This document shows positions 35,888 through 36,852 of a stretch of 36,852 nt of DNA, piece after piece. The stretch is from a virus. A program made the translations under genes and the position numbers. The notes under the pieces were generated by a model. The model was not told the DNA's origin and searched no databases. It saw nothing but the letters and a program-made list of their open reading frames with translations. The stretch's first letter is position 1; every line of letters begins with the position of its first letter. Location: positions 1 through 36,852 of the IMG/VR virus record IMGVR_UViG_3300020172_003342, one strand, 5' to 3'.

Positions 35888-36406
35888 ATGAGTAGCAAAT
35901 CTAAAAATAAAGGCAATAGTTGGGAAAGAGATGTAGCAAATCATCTTTCTATCTTATATAAATCAAAATTTATTCGAGTTCCAAACTCGGGTGCATTTAT
36001 CGGAGGTAAGAATAATACCAGGAAAGAATTTCTTCATGAAGGTCAAATCCGAATGATGAAAGGTGATATTATTCCACCAGATAAATGGAAATACTTTAAT
36101 TGTGAATGTAAATCATATGCAGATTTCCCATTTCACCAACTAATGCAAGGTGAATGTAAACAATTAGAAACTTGGCTATCTCAATTACTTGAAGTGGCTG
36201 ATGAAGGCGACATGAATATCTTAATGTTTAAGATAACAAGAAAAGGCAAATTTATAGCAGTACCACAGGCACCACAATGGCACCAATTACCATATAACTC
36301 ATACCATTCTATTAAACATGGTATTTGGCAAATATTTGATTATGATGCATTTTTTGAACATAATCAAAAATTAGTTAAATCACTGTGTATCAAAGGCACA
36401 AAATAA
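35888..36406 (+). CDS. PD-(D/E)XK nuclease (Holliday-junction-resolvase-like)
   Basis: A 172-aa protein. The N-terminal KGNSWERDVANHL (E13), then RVPNSGAFIGG (30-40), KGDII (D60) and NCECKSYAD (E73, K75), follow the order E...GD...ExK of the PD-(D/E)XK fold, as in archaeal Hjc-type resolvases. That would make it an endonuclease acting on branched or damaged DNA, in keeping with the nearby gp46/47 genes. The rest (HQLMQGECKQLETWLSQL, ILMFKITRKGKFIAVP) suits the core sheet and helices. It follows the 117-aa gene after three bases with only a weak ribosome site. Fold assignment is fairly sure; substrate is inferred. Confidence 0.78.
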   Translation: MSSKSKNKGNSWERDVANHLSILYKSKFIRVPNSGAFIGGKNNTRKEFLHEGQIRMMKGDIIPPDKWKYFNCECKSYADFPFHQLMQGECKQLETWLSQLLEVADEGDMNILMFKITRKGKFIAVPQAPQWHQLPYNSYHSIKHGIWQIFDYDAFFEHNQKLVKSLCIKGTK

Positions 36407-36803
36407 GGCATCTCTAGGCTCCACACTTCTGAAATACTCGCACCGGTAGATTGATAGGTGCCGTTGGCAATGGAATGTTCTTCGCATTGAGCGTAACAAC
36501 TGAGCAGAAGCAGTGACTTTTTCGACTACCTACACCTCGTGATGTAGATGATGATTGGATACGCCTTCCGTACAACCAATTTCGAAAATTTGAACAAATG
36601 AAAAAAGGCTAAAAGACTGGGTAATTCCCAGACGTAATAGGAATATGACTAGAGTATTTTCCTATTACCACCGTTGGACATCAGAAACAAAAACGCACTT
36701 CGAGGTAACGGCCAACCGCCTCTGTAATCAGTGTAACTCTAGGTAATGAAGTAACTCAAATGAGATTTTTATTATTTTTTGCTCCCTTCGGGGGGCAAAA
36801 TAT
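36407..36803 (+). ncRNA. Candidate structured non-coding RNA, family unknown
   Basis: No plausible gene is present. By hand count GC is about 42% (36407-36800), against about a third in nearby genes. Hairpins visible: 36459-36469 (TGCC/GGCA), 36474-36488 (AATG/CATT), 36530-36547 (CTACA/TGTAG), 36617-36631 (CTGGG/CCCAG), 36634-36668 (10-base stem GTAATAGGAA/TTCCTATTAC), 36702-36722 (GAGG/CCTC with an inner CGG/CCG) and 36777-36800 (10-base stem with a UUCG loop). Long-range pairs such as 36407-36413 with 36456-36462 and 36491-36495 with 36560-36564 are also possible. It is not a tRNA, tmRNA or RNase P RNA by its conserved parts. Strand is assumed from the genes to the left; ends are uncertain. 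Confidence 0.5.
36777..36800. other. Stable hairpin with a UUCG tetraloop
   Basis: TTTTGCTCCC and GGGGGCAAAA form a 10-base stem (one G-T pair) around TTCG, closed by C-G, the especially stable tetraloop type. No T-run follows it on either strand (the T tract lies before it), so it is not a standard terminator. Similar hairpins occur between genes in T4, where they slow 3' decay or act as boundaries. Here it may form the 3' end of the RNA candidate. Confidence 0.75.
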
Positions 36804-36819
36804 GTAAATCATAATCTAA

Positions 36820-36852
36820 ATGAGTATAGGACAGGTTGCATTACTATTGATA
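36820..36852 (+). CDS. Possible start of a further gene, cut by the right edge
   Basis: An ATG at 36820 opens a frame (MSIGQVALLLI) that runs off the window after 11 codons. It follows the RNA candidate, but there is no clear ribosome site, so it may be chance. Too short to identify. Confidence 0.2.
   Translation, partial: MSIGQVALLLI

Noticed and set aside
35885-35900. CTGATGAG, resembling a hammerhead ribozyme core
   Set aside because: The second core element and the flanking stems are not there; the bases are the start region of the nuclease gene.
36407-36462. Seven-base pairing GGCATCT/AGGTGCC, like a tRNA acceptor stem
   Set aside because: The enclosed stretch is too short and has no T-arm or anticodon arm.
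36645-36655. GACTAGAG, similar to the R element of group I introns
   Set aside because: No matching S element (TAGTC) or P/Q elements are visible, and no interrupted gene can be seen on both sides.
36702-36722. GGCGGTTGGCC on the minus strand, reminiscent of part of tmRNA
   Set aside because: No alanine tRNA-like ends, tag frame or T-loop accompany it; the match is short and sits in a local hairpin.
1-36852. CRISPR arrays, insertion sequences, integrase or attachment sites
   Set aside because: No regularly spaced repeats, transposase or integrase genes, or terminal inverted repeats were seen.

Overview
The window is part of the genome of a tailed dsDNA phage with a contractile tail, of the T4-like (myovirus) type, and it is AT-rich. 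I base this on recognisable T4-family baseplate genes (gp6, gp25, gp5, gp53, a gp48/gp54-type tube-cap protein), the T4-type late sigma factor gp55 and the gp46/gp47 recombination nuclease pair. Very long fibrous virion proteins and the fibre N-terminal module recall marine and freshwater T4-like phages. The host cannot be named. It should use a bacterial sigma-70-type polymerase, because two promoters match TTGACA-N17-TATAAT exactly.

Layout: bases 1-31087 are one leftward (minus-strand) virion block, packed almost without gaps. In transcription order it holds the tube-cap protein (31087), gp53-like wedge protein, hub protein, gp5-like spike without lysozyme, gp25, an enlarged gp6 (1152 aa), a 4520-aa giant in the gp7/gp8 position, a 198-aa protein, three fibre proteins that share one N-terminal module (712, 517 and 511 aa), and a long fibre with Calx-beta-like repeats and a poly-glycine end that runs off the left edge. 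Each internal gap longer than 30 bases in this block contains an NATAAATA box, the motif expected of gp55-type late promoters.

Bases 31088-31169 form a divergent control region. Rightward from it run gp55, gp47, gp46 and a GIY-YIG homing endonuclease gene that overlaps the end of gp46. A strong terminator follows at 35485-35514. The -35 box of a second perfect promoter lies in the loop and stem of that terminator, and the next gene (117 aa, unknown) starts where transcription should start, so its mRNA is probably leaderless. A PD-(D/E)XK nuclease gene follows. The last ~445 bases hold no convincing gene but are richer in GC and full of hairpins; I read them as an unassigned structured RNA.

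How it fits together: the host polymerase would read gp55, gp47 and gp46 from the sigma-70 promoter. gp55 would then redirect polymerase to the NATAAATA boxes of the leftward block, switching on baseplate and fibre synthesis, while gp46/47 process DNA ends for recombination-dependent replication. The most unusual items are the RNA candidate at the right edge, the fused terminator-promoter with a leaderless gene, the 4520-aa multidomain baseplate protein and the three-gene fibre family.
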